Positions 37,531 to 47,740 of a stretch of 64,000 bases of DNA are shown one piece after another (within the stretch, counting starts at the first letter, position 1; the number at the start of each line of letters is the position of its first letter). The notes below the pieces were generated by a model. That model saw only the letters and a program-made list of their open reading frames with translations. It did no database searches and was not told where the DNA came from. Source of the DNA: Acinetobacter calcoaceticus (GTDB taxonomy: Bacteria > Pseudomonadota > Gammaproteobacteria > Pseudomonadales > Moraxellaceae); the NCBI RefSeq assembly GCF_016508255.1, contig NZ_JADVKT010000008.1, forward strand, positions 1 to 64,000, written 5' to 3'. The position numbers and the translations under genes were made by a program.

Positions 37531-38062
37531 GCCAGCATAGCTCCATTGTCACTTTTGTTATGTTTATAGACCGTTTGAACCGAGCAAAAAGTATGCCACG
37601 ATGTTTGAGGGATAAACACAAGACTTAGTAGTTAAAGTTTATTTTGAACACAAGATACGGGATTTTTCATAGTAGATCAATCTTGACTTTTTAGTAATTT
37701 TTTATCTGTATGATTTGATGGGAGATAGCATAGCAAAGCTATTATAAAACACTTATAGATAACTTTGTGGATAACTCAAAAAACAAGCACTTAAATACAA
37801 TTAAAGTCGTTAAAGAAATAATTTGTTTAATATTCATACATTGGAAATATGAATAGAATATTAAATTTAATAACAATAACTAAATGTTAAAAACACGTGA
37901 AAATTCAAAGATTAATAAAATGAAACAAAACATGGTTGTCATGTATCAGTTTGGTGAACGCCTACTTGTTTACAATGTAAACGTGTGTATATTGCAAATT
38001 ATAAGCGAATGTATCTGCAAGATTTTTAAGATGCATGTAATGAGATTTATAGGGGCAATGAT
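37531..38062. promoter_or_regulatory. Divergent control region of nrdA and bfmR
   Basis: This 532-base AT-rich gap must hold both promoters. It contains a perfect DnaA box (37766-37774) and an inverted repeat ATTCATA-N9-TATGAAT at 37832-37854. I looked for the NrdR palindrome (ACACTATATATAGTGT-like) and found only a poor partial match around 37749. Confidence 0.5.
37766..37774 (-). promoter_or_regulatory. DnaA box upstream of nrdA
   Basis: TGTGGATAA, the exact complement of the strong DnaA box TTATCCACA, about 236 bases upstream of the nrdA start. In E. coli DnaA regulates nrdAB through such boxes; a similar link is inferred here. Confidence 0.6.
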
Positions 38063-38779
38063 ATGAGCCAAGAAGAAAAGTTACCAAAGATTCTGATCGT
38101 TGAAGACGACGAGCGTTTAGCACGATTAACTCAAGAGTATTTAATCCGCAACGGCTTGGAAGTTGGTGTAGAAACTGATGGTAACCGTGCAATTCGTCGT
38201 ATTATTAGTGAACAACCAGACCTAGTGGTCTTGGATGTCATGTTGCCGGGTGCCGATGGCTTAACCGTTTGCCGTGAAGTTCGTCCACATTATCATCAAC
38301 CGATTCTTATGTTGACTGCACGTACAGAAGATATGGATCAGGTACTTGGCCTTGAAATGGGAGCGGATGACTATGTCGCTAAACCAGTTCAGCCACGTGT
38401 ACTTTTAGCCCGTATCCGTGCGTTATTACGTCGTACAGATAAAACTGTAGAAGACGAAGTTGCACAACGTATCGAGTTTGATGACCTTGTGATTGATAAT
38501 GGCGGCCGTTCAGTAACGCTGCATGGTGAGCTTGTTGATTTCACTAGCGCAGAATATGACCTATTATGGTTGCTTGCATCGAATGCTGGCCGTATCTTAT
38601 CGCGTGAAGATATCTTCGAGCGTTTACGCGGTATTGAATACGATGGTCAGGACCGTTCAATCGATGTCCGTATCTCACGTATTCGTCCAAAAATTGGCGA
38701 TGATCCTGAAAATCCAAAGCGTATTAAAACAGTACGTAGTAAAGGTTACTTGTTCGTTAAAGAAACCAATGGGTTATAA
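38063..38779 (+). CDS. bfmR: Response regulator BfmR (OmpR family)
   Basis: A 238-residue response regulator. The receiver domain has the acidic pair at 15-16 (VEDDE), the phospho-acceptor Asp at residue 58 (VVLDVMLPG) and the conserved Lys in VAKPVQP. The C-terminal OmpR-type winged helix ends with IKTVRSKGYLF. In Acinetobacter baumannii BfmRS controls biofilm, envelope and virulence traits; identity here is by sequence memory and the partner kinase. AGGGG precedes the ATG. The kinase gene begins 32 bases later. Confidence 0.92.
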   Translation: MSQEEKLPKILIVEDDERLARLTQEYLIRNGLEVGVETDGNRAIRRIISEQPDLVVLDVMLPGADGLTVCREVRPHYHQPILMLTARTEDMDQVLGLEMGADDYVAKPVQPRVLLARIRALLRRTDKTVEDEVAQRIEFDDLVIDNGGRSVTLHGELVDFTSAEYDLLWLLASNAGRILSREDIFERLRGIEYDGQDRSIDVRISRIRPKIGDDPENPKRIKTVRSKGYLFVKETNGL

Positions 38780-38811
38780 GATCTGCATAAACTTCCTATA
38801 AGGTTGGTCGA

Positions 38812-40461
38812 GTGTTTAAACACAGCATATTCCTGCGAATATATGCGGGATTGGTAATTCTTGTTGTTTTGGTTGCCGTTTTTGGTTATTTGCTTGTACA
38901 AATTATCAACTATCAACGGGCACAAGAATACCGAGAATCTTTAACTGATGGTATTTCTTATGTCATTAGTGAGGGAGTCGCTCGACAACCGGGGAAGCAA
39001 CAGAAAATAGACTGGGTTTCAGATGCATCAGATTTATTAGAACTTCCAATCTACTATACTGATGCGAGCAAGGTTGAGTTATCTCGTACCGAGAAAAAAC
39101 GGATCGAAGCTCAAAAGTCTGTTGTCCGTTACGATGCCAGTAATAGTATTGCGTATATTATTATTGGCTTACGTGATGATCCTCAGCACTTTTTATCAAT
39201 AAAAGTGGACAAAATTAGTGAGCGCCAAATGAAGGCTCTTCCTATTTTTGTACTTGATTATTTAATGTTTTATCCGGGGCAAGAACAAGAATATCTTGCT
39301 AAGATTCAAAAGCATTTCTCATATCCAATTAATATCTACAATATTCAAGATGTTAATCTGGACTCTGAACAAATTGGCCGGTTACGCCAAGACCAAAGTG
39401 TCATGTTGTACAAAGATAGTGCAACAATGCGTGGCACAACCATTTCAATCGTATCTCCAATACCAAATCATCCTGCGCAAGTTCTAGTGCTTGGACCGGT
39501 TCCAATGTTTAACTGGATGCCGCTACAGCTTTCTGCCGGAATTACCTTATTTAGCCTATTCTTACTGAGTTTAGGTGTTTATGGGTTGATCTTGCCGTTA
39601 GAACGTAAAATTCGCCAAGTGCGTTATGCGTTAAACCGAATGAAGTCTGGCGATTTGTCATTGCGTGTTCCTATTGAAGGAAGTGATGAAATGGCAAACT
39701 TGGCATCAAGTTATAACAATATGTCTGATCATATTCAGCGTTTAATCGAGGCTCAGCGCGAGTTGATGAGAGCGGTATCTCATGAACTAAGAACGCCAGT
39801 TGCCCGTATCCGCTTTGGTACAGAGATGTTGGCAGAAGAAGATGATTACAATCATCGTATGCATCAGGTCGATATGATTGATAAAGACATTGAGGCGCTT
39901 AATACCTTAATTGATGAAATCATGACTTATGCAAAACTAGAGCAGGGTACACCTTCATTAGATTTTGCTGAAATTATTTTATTTGATGTATTAGATCAGG
40001 TGGCTGTAGAAACTGAAGCCTTAAAAACGCAAAAAGAAATTGAACTTGTTGCTCCTCCTCTTTATGTGAAGGTGGATGCAGAGCGTCGTTATTTACATCG
40101 GGTTGTTCAAAATCTAGTAGGTAATGCTGTTCGTTATTGTGATAACAAAGTTCGAATTACAGGTGGTATTCACAGCGATGGCATGGCCTTTGTTTGTGTT
40201 GAAGATGATGGTGCCGGAATTCCGGAACAAGATCGTCAAAGAGTATTTGAAGCCTTTGCACGTTTAGATGATAGCCGTACACGTGCGTCGGGTGGCTATG
40301 GTTTAGGATTATCTATCGTAAGTCGTATTGCTTACTGGTTCGGCGGTGAAATTAAAGTAGATGAAAGTCCTACTTTAGGTGGAGCCCGCTTCATTATGAC
40401 ATGGCCTGCAAAACGCTTTAAAGAACCTCCTTTAAAAGCCAATAAAAAAGCACCTCTATAA
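38812..40461 (+). CDS. bfmS: Sensor histidine kinase BfmS
   Basis: A 549-residue inner-membrane kinase. Transmembrane helix 1 is at about 7-29, then a periplasmic sensor to about 240, helix 2 at about 243-263, and HAMP. The dimerisation domain has the phospho-His in AVSHELRTPVAR (about 324). The ATPase domain has NLVGNAVRY (N box), DDGAGIPEQD and GYGLGLSIV. The start is GTG with AAGG upstream. It phosphorylates (and probably dephosphorylates) BfmR. The last codons and the stop lie inside the terminator hairpin. Confidence 0.92.
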   Translation: MFKHSIFLRIYAGLVILVVLVAVFGYLLVQIINYQRAQEYRESLTDGISYVISEGVARQPGKQQKIDWVSDASDLLELPIYYTDASKVELSRTEKKRIEAQKSVVRYDASNSIAYIIIGLRDDPQHFLSIKVDKISERQMKALPIFVLDYLMFYPGQEQEYLAKIQKHFSYPINIYNIQDVNLDSEQIGRLRQDQSVMLYKDSATMRGTTISIVSPIPNHPAQVLVLGPVPMFNWMPLQLSAGITLFSLFLLSLGVYGLILPLERKIRQVRYALNRMKSGDLSLRVPIEGSDEMANLASSYNNMSDHIQRLIEAQRELMRAVSHELRTPVARIRFGTEMLAEEDDYNHRMHQVDMIDKDIEALNTLIDEIMTYAKLEQGTPSLDFAEIILFDVLDQVAVETEALKTQKEIELVAPPLYVKVDAERRYLHRVVQNLVGNAVRYCDNKVRITGGIHSDGMAFVCVEDDGAGIPEQDRQRVFEAFARLDDSRTRASGGYGLGLSIVSRIAYWFGGEIKVDESPTLGGARFIMTWPAKRFKEPPLKANKKAPL

Positions 40462-40472
40462 GGTGCTTTTTT
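40444..40472 (+). terminator. Terminator overlapping the bfmS stop codon
   Basis: A perfect 12-base stem (AAAAAAGCACCT with its complement) and a CTATA loop. The bfmS stop codon TAA (40459-40461) straddles the loop and second arm, and T6 follows. The same hairpin can serve the convergent hypothetical gene. Confidence 0.92.
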
Positions 40473-40482
40473 ATTGCATTAT

Positions 40483-40836
40483 TTATAATTGAGTCGCATC
40501 TGGTTCCAAAATAGGTTTTCCACTTCTTAAGCTGGTTAACGCATCGGAATTAAAGTCGATCAGTAATGAATTATTTTTTGCATCAATCTGGTATTTTTGA
40601 ATAAGAGGTTGATCTCCATTAATCGTTTCTATTTTATATTCATCCGCAATATGCAAAATACCTTCTAGGTTTGTTGTGGTTGACGCAAAATCCTGCCTAA
40701 ATATTTCATAGACATCTCGCAAGTCAAAAATTGCATTGTTAGCATCTGGATGTTTGTGAATATAGCTTTCTATATGTCGCACCAGTAGTTGTGCAAACAA
40801 GTAGTAGTTTGGTTTGTGCGTATATTCTAGAGTCAT
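40483..40836 (-). CDS. Conserved hypothetical protein
   Basis: A 117-residue soluble protein I cannot assign. It has a helical first half (YYLFAQLLVRHIESYIHKHPDANNA) and beta-like segments after residue 70. AAGGAGA lies upstream of the ATG, so it is probably translated. It stands alone between the convergent bfmS gene and the diguanylate cyclase gene upstream on its strand. Confidence 0.65.
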   Translation of the reverse strand: MTLEYTHKPNYYLFAQLLVRHIESYIHKHPDANNAIFDLRDVYEIFRQDFASTTTNLEGILHIADEYKIETINGDQPLIQKYQIDAKNNSLLIDFNSDALTSLRSGKPILEPDATQL

Positions 40837-40927
40837 GCATTTTTCTCCTTATTATCTGTTATTAGCATACATGGCAAAATATAGGATATTGTATAAAATT
40901 CATTACACTAGATGATTAAATGGAAAC

Positions 40928-42346
40928 CTATAAAGATATAAAAACCCGATTGCGCCCTTGGCGTTTTGCTTGATATAACGCGTCATCTGCTTCTTTAAAT
41001 AAACTTTCAATCGCTCTATGAGAAGATGGGGAATATAAACTTATGCCAATACTGACTTGTATGAAAATTGGTAATTTTCCATAAATATAAATCGGTTGCT
41101 GACTAATTTTAATTCGTATTTGTTCTGCAAGGTCAAAGGCACTCTCCTTGGTTGTATCTGCAATGAAAATTGCAAACTCTTCACCTCCAAAGCGGCCTAA
41201 CAAGTCATGAGGGTGCAAAATATTTTGAATGGTGGTGACACAGGTTTGTAGTGCACGGTCACCTATTTGGTGCCCATAGTTGTCATTAACTTGTTTGAAA
41301 TGGTCTACATCAAGCATGAAAAAAGCAGAGGTTTTATTTTCCTTATATACCTTTTCTTGAAGGAGTCTGACTGACTGTAAAAACTGACGCCGAGTAAGGC
41401 TAGACGTTAACTCATCATGTGCAATGGCATGTTGAAGTTTCTGAATTAAATCTGAATGCAAAACACTAATGCTAGAGACGGTAAGAGGGGCAATCGTCAT
41501 CATGATTAACCCAATACGGATTGAGATGGTATTGCTTAAATATTCGTTTGGATAGAGTAAAAGGTAGTGTCCAGAAACATGATAGATAATATAGGCACTG
41601 GTAAAGGTCGTAATGAGTGCAACAATAATTGGTTTGTAGCGAATAGCGCACCAGATGAGTGCTGCAATCGGGTAAAGCAAGGAACCTGGACCAGAGTCAT
41701 AATAACTGGCTGCTATAGAGATAATGACTGCCAAGAAAGGTAATATGTCGATAAATTGCAAACCACGATTTCTTGAAAAATACTGCTTCATCTGACTATA
41801 GTAGGGGAGGTTTAATATGATCGGCAAAAGAAGTAGGGCATTTTGCAACTCAGAGGTAAACCAGTAGCCAAACTCATCCCACAAATTGCCGAGCATAAAT
41901 TTTGTGTTAAACATAGGCACGAAGGTTGCTGCAAATAATGCGCCGATTAAGCTACCAATTCCGCACAGGCCAAATAAAAAAAGATAAGAATAACCTCGAT
42001 ACGCAGCTTTAATATGCTGGTTAAAAAACATATACAGTGCGAAAGTGGTAACCACATAAATAAAGTTAGATGTGGTTAAAATCAGTGTAAGAGCAAAGGG
42101 TGTGCCCTGAATTAGGTCGGCAAGGACATAGCCTGCGTAAGCACCTAAAAAAGTGCTTGGCCGCCGAGTACTGGGAAAGCGAATAAGTAAACCGAGTAAA
42201 ACAGAGTTGGCAGGCCAAAAAAACGCGAGAAAACTCAGCGGTCGAGAGGCGATACCAATAAAACAACATACCGTAATAATGAAGCCAAAAAGGAGAAAAA
42301 TTTTTAAAGAAGAGAGAAATGAAAATTCACGAAGTGAGTATGGCAT
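40928..42346 (-). CDS. Diguanylate cyclase with MASE1 membrane sensor
   Basis: A 472-residue inner-membrane enzyme that makes cyclic di-GMP. About eight hydrophobic helices (residues 10-300, MASE1-like) precede a GGDEF domain (about 310-472). The active-site motif is GGEEF in GRFGGEEFAIF (about 385), so it should be catalytically competent. The inhibitory I-site RxxD normally found before it reads HPHD, so product inhibition is probably lost. AAGGG precedes the ATG. It lies next to bfmRS, but transcription is separate. Confidence 0.85.
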   Translation of the reverse strand: MPYSLREFSFLSSLKIFLLFGFIITVCCFIGIASRPLSFLAFFWPANSVLLGLLIRFPSTRRPSTFLGAYAGYVLADLIQGTPFALTLILTTSNFIYVVTTFALYMFFNQHIKAAYRGYSYLFLFGLCGIGSLIGALFAATFVPMFNTKFMLGNLWDEFGYWFTSELQNALLLLPIILNLPYYSQMKQYFSRNRGLQFIDILPFLAVIISIAASYYDSGPGSLLYPIAALIWCAIRYKPIIVALITTFTSAYIIYHVSGHYLLLYPNEYLSNTISIRIGLIMMTIAPLTVSSISVLHSDLIQKLQHAIAHDELTSSLTRRQFLQSVRLLQEKVYKENKTSAFFMLDVDHFKQVNDNYGHQIGDRALQTCVTTIQNILHPHDLLGRFGGEEFAIFIADTTKESAFDLAEQIRIKISQQPIYIYGKLPIFIQVSIGISLYSPSSHRAIESLFKEADDALYQAKRQGRNRVFISL

Positions 42347-42770
42347 CAGCTGCCCTTAATGATAAACACTCTTATCCAAGAGTAATAAAATATTATGCAT
42401 GACTAAACATTCATCATAATTCAGAGGGGAAGTTGAATACAATAAAAAACAAACTAATATTATAAAAAAGTAAGTTATAAAAACTTAATAGTCGAAGAAC
42501 TGTGTAATTAATCTAAAATTAAAAAATGAAAAAAATCATCATAAACAAAAAAACTATTAAATAAACCGATTATGTGCGGTGAAACCCCCCTTACAACCCA
42601 TAGAAGAATAGTTTTACCTAGAAAATCATCCGAAAGACTAAGACGCTTCAACTAGCATGCGAAATTAGAAATCAGGTACAATTGGCGGGATTAATTTTGT
42701 GTTTGGTGTATTTGAAGGCCAATACATACATTCTTTGTTAAATAATAGGCCTGCCAGGAGTTATCCCCGC
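42347..42770. other. Upstream region of the nuo operon
   Basis: A 424-base AT-rich gap between the divergent diguanylate cyclase and nuoA genes. A possible -10 TACAAT is at 42677-42682, but no matching -35 is visible. A C6 run (about 42585-42590) is unusual in this background. Upstream in-frame codons of nuoA (from 42699) are treated as non-coding. Confidence 0.4.
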
Positions 42771-43322
42771 ATGAGTGCCATTACTCCATACGACTGGGCG
42801 ATTATCGCCTTCGTGATCGGCGTTACATTTCTTTGCGTCTTTATGCTCACAGTTCCCTTACTCCTCGGGGGGAAATCGTGGGGGCGTGCTAAGCAAGAGC
42901 AGTTTGAATCGGGTGTCGTGAGTGCTGGTGGCGCTCGCATTCGCCTGTCTGCAAAGTTCTATTTAGTTGCAATTTTCTTTGTTGTCTTCGACTTAGAGGC
43001 ACTTTACCTCTATGCATGGTCTACTTCTGTGCGTGAAGTAGGGTGGTTGGGATATACCACTGTCGTGATCTTTGTCGTTGATTTATTGATTGCGCTTGTT
43101 TATGCCTTCTCTGTAGGTGCTTTAAGTTGGTCACCAGCAGATCGCCGTAAATCAGCAGGTGAGACGATTAAAATCGGTTCACCAACAATGAACATTGCTG
43201 AAATTACACGCTTTAACTCTATTGAAGAGCTCGTAACTGACCCTACAGGCCAGATTCCAGCTCAATCATCAGGTCGTGTTAAGTCAAAAACTACACCTGC
43301 ATTGTCATCTGAAAAGGAGTAA
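42771..43322 (+). CDS. nuoA: NADH-quinone oxidoreductase subunit A
   Basis: Membrane subunit of proton-pumping complex I (183 residues, three helices). The conserved loop QEQFESGV and the acidic helix FFVVFDLEALYLYAW are present. The ATG at 42771 has AGGAG upstream and starts where homology begins. Compared with E. coli NuoA (about 147 residues) it has a C-terminal hydrophilic extension of about 40 residues rich in Ser, Thr and Lys. First gene of a 13-gene operon. Confidence 0.93.
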   Translation: MSAITPYDWAIIAFVIGVTFLCVFMLTVPLLLGGKSWGRAKQEQFESGVVSAGGARIRLSAKFYLVAIFFVVFDLEALYLYAWSTSVREVGWLGYTTVVIFVVDLLIALVYAFSVGALSWSPADRRKSAGETIKIGSPTMNIAEITRFNSIEELVTDPTGQIPAQSSGRVKSKTTPALSSEKE

Positions 43323-43328
43323 GTCGGG

Positions 43329-44006
43329 ATGAAATATACTCTGACCCGCGCGAATCCGGATGCTGATCAATACCCATTGCAAGAACGTCAAATCGTGACA
43401 GATCCATTAGAAGAGGAAGTGAATAAAAACGTATTCATGACTCGTTTAGAGGATGTCTTGCATACAGCAGTAAACTGGGGGCGTAAAAACTCCTTGTGGC
43501 CATTTAACTTTGGTACCTCATGTTGTTACGTCGAGTATGCAACCACCCTAACAGGTGTGCATGACTTGTCACGTTTCGGCGCAGAGGTTATCCGTGCTTC
43601 ACCTCGTCAAGCTGATTTGATGATTGTTGCAGGGACCTGTTTCGTAAAAATGGCACCAGTTATTCAGCGTCTATATGAACAGATGTTAGAGCCTAAATGG
43701 GTCATCTCGATGGGTGCTTGTGCAAACTCTGGAGGTATGTACGACATCTATTCAGTAGTTCAAGGTGTAGACAAAATTATTCCTGTTGACGTGTACGTCC
43801 CAGGTTGTCCGCCTCGTCCTGAAGCATTAATTCAAGCTTTAATGCTTTTACAAGACCAGATTCAATTAGAGCGACGCCCGCTTTCTGCCGTGATCGGTGA
43901 TGATCTTCAGCCAGTGTATAAGCCAAAGATGATGCCAGAACGTGACCGTAAGAATGCGCAGCGTATTGCCGTTAAAAACTTACGCTCTATGGATGAGATT
44001 AAATAA
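43329..44006 (+). CDS. nuoB: NADH-quinone oxidoreductase subunit B
   Basis: Peripheral subunit (225 residues) that carries the N2 iron-sulfur cluster next to the quinone site. The tandem Cys motif TSCCYVEYA and [10 protein letters not shown] with the remaining ligand are visible. It starts six bases after the nuoA stop. The following gap to nuoC is the largest in the operon (84 bases) and includes a hairpin. Confidence 0.95.
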   Translation: MKYTLTRANPDADQYPLQERQIVTDPLEEEVNKNVFMTRLEDVLHTAVNWGRKNSLWPFNFGTSCCYVEYATTLTGVHDLSRFGAEVIRASPRQADLMIVAGTCFVKMAPVIQRLYEQMLEPKWVISMGACANSGGMYDIYSVVQGVDKIIPVDVYVPGCPPRPEALIQALMLLQDQIQLERRPLSAVIGDDLQPVYKPKMMPERDRKNAQRIAVKNLRSMDEIK

Positions 44007-44024
44007 TTTTTTGACGGTGCTTTG

Positions 44025-44043
44025 ACATATCTAACCGATATGT
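44025..44043 (+). other. Hairpin between nuoB and nuoC
   Basis: ACATATC and GATATGT pair perfectly around TAACC. No T tract follows, so it is more likely a processing or stability element than a terminator. TTGAC is found on its left edge, and a secondary promoter cannot be excluded. Confidence 0.5.
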
Positions 44044-44090
44044 TCATCGAGAAAATTGACAGAATTTGTATTAAATAGGAAGCCAAGCCA

Positions 44091-45878
44091 ATGGCTGAAA
44101 CTGACATTGCTATGCCAGAGTCAACACCAGTTGATTCACGCCCAGCATTTGCAATCGTAGAAGAACTCAAAACCAAATTTGGTGAGAACTTTTACGTGCA
44201 GGCGACTTTTGAAGAGTTTCCAACAGTCTGGGTTGAGCGCGCACGCGTGCAAGAAGTCCTTATGTTCCTACGTAAAGTGGAACGTCCATATGTAATGTTG
44301 TTTGACTTATCTGCGATGGATGAACGTTTACGTGTTCATCGTGATGGTTTACCAGCATCTGACTTCACTGTGTTCTATCATTTATTATCGCTTGAGCGTA
44401 ATAGTGACATTCGTATCAAGGTTGCCTTGAACGAAAATGATCTTAACCTTCCGACAGCGACCAATATCTGGCCAAATGCCAACTGGTATGAACGTGAAGC
44501 TTACGATATGTTCGGTATCAATTTCGAAGGGCATCCAATGCTCCGTCGTATTTTGTTGCCAACGTATTGGGAAGGTCATCCGTTACGTAAGGAATATTCA
44601 GCACGTGCGACAGAATATACGCCGTACATGCAAGACAAAGCGAAACAAGACTTTGAACAAGAGCACTTACGTTTTGTGCCAGAAGACTGGGGTCTTAAGC
44701 GTGGTAACGCTGACGAAGACTTTATGTTCCTGAACTTGGGTCCTAACCATCCATCTGCACATGGTGCGTTCCGTGTTGTATTGCAGTTAGATGGTGAAGA
44801 AGTGAAGGACTGTGTTCCTGATATCGGTTATCACCACCGTGGTGTGGAAAAGATGGCTGAACGTCAAACATGGCATTCTTTCATTCCTTATACTGACCGT
44901 GTCGACTACTTAGGTGGTTGTGCTCAAAATATGCCGTATGTCATGGCTGTAGAGCAAATGGCAGGAATTAAAGTTCCTGAACGTGCTCAGGTCATTCGTG
45001 TCATGTTGAACGAATTGTTCCGTATTAATAACCACTTGTTGTTCTGTGGTACAGCAATTCAGGATGCCGGTGGTATGACACCAGTATTCTATATGTTCGC
45101 AGACCGTCAAAAAGTTTACGACATTGTTGAAGCAATCACGGGTTACCGTATGCATCCAGCATGGTTCCGTATTGGTGGTACAGCACACGATCTTCCAAAT
45201 AACTGGCAAAAACTTGTTAAAGAATTGCTAGAGTGGATGCCTAAACGCTTAAACGAATACTACACAGCAGCATTGAAAAACTCTGTGTTTATTGGTCGTA
45301 CGCGTAACGTTGCACAGTACGATGCTAAGTCTGCACTCGCATGGGGTGTGACTGGTACTGGTTTACGTGCAACAGGTATCGATTTTGACGTTCGTAAATA
45401 TCGTCCATACAGTGGCTATGAAAACTTCGATTTTGATGTGCCAGTTGAGTATGAAGGCGATGCATATGCACGTGTACTCGTTCACTTCCGTGAAATTACT
45501 GAGTCGTTAAAAATTATTCAACAGTGTTTGGATAACATGCCTTCTGGTCCATATAAAGCGGATCATCCATTGGCTGTTCCACCACCGAAAGATAAGACAT
45601 TACAAGATATTGAAACCTTGATTACGCACTTCTTGAGCGTTTCATGGGGTCCTGTCATGCCAGCGGGCGAGTCATCATTTATGACTGAAGTGGTTAAAGG
45701 TGCAAGTACGTATTACTTGACTTCAGATAAATCGACGATGAGTTATCGTACTCGTATTCGTACACCGACCTTTACTCACTTACAGCAAATGCCTGCAGTG
45801 ATTAACGGCAGTTTGGTATCTGACTTAATCATTTATCTGGCGACCATTGACGTGGTTATGGCTGACGTGGATCGCTAA
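44091..45878 (+). CDS. nuoC: NADH-quinone oxidoreductase fused subunits C/D
   Basis: A 595-residue fusion. The NuoC part (about 1-190) has [16 protein letters not shown]. The NuoD part (from about 205, [17 protein letters not shown]) lines the quinone cavity with the conserved His and Tyr region ([14 protein letters not shown]). Fusion of C and D is the usual state in gamma-proteobacteria. AGGAAG precedes the ATG. The stop is 13 bases before nuoE. Confidence 0.95.
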   Translation: MAETDIAMPESTPVDSRPAFAIVEELKTKFGENFYVQATFEEFPTVWVERARVQEVLMFLRKVERPYVMLFDLSAMDERLRVHRDGLPASDFTVFYHLLSLERNSDIRIKVALNENDLNLPTATNIWPNANWYEREAYDMFGINFEGHPMLRRILLPTYWEGHPLRKEYSARATEYTPYMQDKAKQDFEQEHLRFVPEDWGLKRGNADEDFMFLNLGPNHPSAHGAFRVVLQLDGEEVKDCVPDIGYHHRGVEKMAERQTWHSFIPYTDRVDYLGGCAQNMPYVMAVEQMAGIKVPERAQVIRVMLNELFRINNHLLFCGTAIQDAGGMTPVFYMFADRQKVYDIVEAITGYRMHPAWFRIGGTAHDLPNNWQKLVKELLEWMPKRLNEYYTAALKNSVFIGRTRNVAQYDAKSALAWGVTGTGLRATGIDFDVRKYRPYSGYENFDFDVPVEYEGDAYARVLVHFREITESLKIIQQCLDNMPSGPYKADHPLAVPPPKDKTLQDIETLITHFLSVSWGPVMPAGESSFMTEVVKGASTYYLTSDKSTMSYRTRIRTPTFTHLQQMPAVINGSLVSDLIIYLATIDVVMADVDR

Positions 45879-45891
45879 GAGGTAACACATA

Positions 45892-46401
45892 ATGATGATT
45901 TTGACTGATAAAAAGCCACGTGTGAATGTTGAAGGAATTTTGACTGCGGAAGAAATTCACGATATCGAACATCACATTGGTCACTATCCATACCCTCGTG
46001 CAGCCTCTTTGGATGCATTGAAGTGTGTACAGCGCCGTAATGGTTGGGTAGATGACGCTCAAATGAATGCCATCGCACAGTTATTGTCGATGAGTGTTGC
46101 TGATTTGGAAGGTGTTGCAACATTTTACAACCGTATCTATCGCCAACCGGTAGGTCGTCACGTAATTTTGCTTTGTGACTCAATTGCTTGCTTCTTGATG
46201 GGTGCTGAAACACTTGCTGAAGCATTCCAACGCGAATTAGGTATTCAGTTTGGTCAAACGACAGCAGATGGTCGTTTTACGCTGCTTCCAATTTGCTGTC
46301 TAGGCAACTGTGACAAAGGCCCAACTTTAATGATTGATGAAGATACTCACGGTTTAGTTGAAGTGACATCGGTCAAACAGTTATTGGAGAAGTATGTATG
46401 A
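45892..46401 (+). CDS. nuoE: NADH-quinone oxidoreductase subunit E
   Basis: Thioredoxin-fold subunit of the NADH module (169 residues) with the N1a [2Fe-2S] cluster. Ligand Cys are visible in [10 protein letters not shown] and [10 protein letters not shown]. The end overlaps the start of nuoF by four bases, so translation is coupled. Confidence 0.95.
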   Translation: MMILTDKKPRVNVEGILTAEEIHDIEHHIGHYPYPRAASLDALKCVQRRNGWVDDAQMNAIAQLLSMSVADLEGVATFYNRIYRQPVGRHVILLCDSIACFLMGAETLAEAFQRELGIQFGQTTADGRFTLLPICCLGNCDKGPTLMIDEDTHGLVEVTSVKQLLEKYV

Positions 46402-47729
46402 ATACTGAACCAAAACCAATTTATGGCGACGGTAATCCAGAAACTCACCCACTAACTTGGCGTTTAAGTAAACGTGACGAAGTTCGTGGTGCTGATGATT
46501 ACGAAGCACTTGAAGGTTATGCTGGCTTTAAAAAAGCATTAGGCATGAAACCTGCTGAAGTGTTAGATGTCATTAAAGCTGCAACCGTAAAAGGTCGTGG
46601 TGGTGCGGGTTTCCCCGCGGGTATTAAATGGTCATTAATGGCACCAAATGATGGTGGTCCACGTTATTTGATCTGTAATGCCGACGAAATGGAACCCGGT
46701 ACTTTTAAAGACCGTTTGTTGATGGAAAAACTTCCACATCAATTGATCGAAGGGATGTTAATTGCGGGTTATACCTTAGAGGCAACTCATGGTTATATCT
46801 TTATCCGTGGTGAATACATCGAGGCAGCTCAATATCTAAATGAAGCCCTAGAACAGATTCGTGCTAAAGGTTATTTAGGCGAAAATATTTTAGATTCTGG
46901 CTGGAATTTTGAGTTGCATGTACATACGGGTGCAGGGCGTTATATCTGTGGTGAAGAAACTGCATTGATTAACTCGCTTGAAGGCCGTCGTGCTAACCCT
47001 CGTACTAAGCCACCGTTCCCGCAAGTTGCAGGGGCATGGGGCCGTCCAACAATTGTGAACAACGTTGAAACTTATAACAACTTGCCAGCAATTATGCTTC
47101 GTGGTCCAGAGTGGTATATCGGCCTATCAGCAGGTAAATCAAAAGACCCAGGCACTAAGATTTATGGTGCGTCAGGAAAAGTAAAATTCCCGGGTCTTTG
47201 GGAATTGCCATTTGGTACAACTGCACGTGAAGTGATTGAAGATCATGCTGGTGGTATGCGAGAAGGCTTAAAGCTCAAAGCATGGTTACCGGGCGGTGCT
47301 TCAACTGACTTTTTACCAGCAGATACCATTGATTTACCAATGGATGCAGACACGATTATGAAAGCAGGTTCTCGTTTGGGAACATGTTTATTGATGGTCG
47401 TAGATGAAACACAGTGCATGGTATCACTCACTCGTAACTTAGAAGAATTCTTTGCGCGTGAATCATGTGGTTTCTGTACACCATGTCGTGATGGTTTGCC
47501 ATGGGCTGTTAAAGCGCTTAAAGCACTTGAAGCAGGCGAAGGTAAGAAAGAAGATATCGACCATTTACAAGAATTGACTCGTAAATTATGGATCGGTAAA
47601 ACTTTCTGTGCCCACGCACCAGGTGCGATGGAGCCGCTTATGGGCGCACTAAAACATTTCCGTGGTGAGTTTGAAGCGAAAGTGACGACTCGTCCTGTCG
47701 TGCAAACCAGCAACGTAGAACAAGCTTAA
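46398..47729 (+). CDS. nuoF: NADH-quinone oxidoreductase subunit F
   Basis: NADH- and FMN-binding subunit (443 residues). The glycine-rich [15 protein letters not shown] binds [20 protein letters not shown] follows, and [12 protein letters not shown] with a later Cys ([10 protein letters not shown]) holds the N3 [4Fe-4S] cluster. It overlaps nuoE by four bases and precedes nuoG by 11. Confidence 0.96.
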   Translation: MNTEPKPIYGDGNPETHPLTWRLSKRDEVRGADDYEALEGYAGFKKALGMKPAEVLDVIKAATVKGRGGAGFPAGIKWSLMAPNDGGPRYLICNADEMEPGTFKDRLLMEKLPHQLIEGMLIAGYTLEATHGYIFIRGEYIEAAQYLNEALEQIRAKGYLGENILDSGWNFELHVHTGAGRYICGEETALINSLEGRRANPRTKPPFPQVAGAWGRPTIVNNVETYNNLPAIMLRGPEWYIGLSAGKSKDPGTKIYGASGKVKFPGLWELPFGTTAREVIEDHAGGMREGLKLKAWLPGGASTDFLPADTIDLPMDADTIMKAGSRLGTCLLMVVDETQCMVSLTRNLEEFFARESCGFCTPCRDGLPWAVKALKALEAGEGKKEDIDHLQELTRKLWIGKTFCAHAPGAMEPLMGALKHFRGEFEAKVTTRPVVQTSNVEQA

Positions 47730-47740
47730 GGAATTCGACT

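Noticed and set aside
47243..47713. 156-codon minus-strand open frame inside nuoF
   Set aside because: Antisense shadow of nuoF; composition follows the codon pattern of the real gene.
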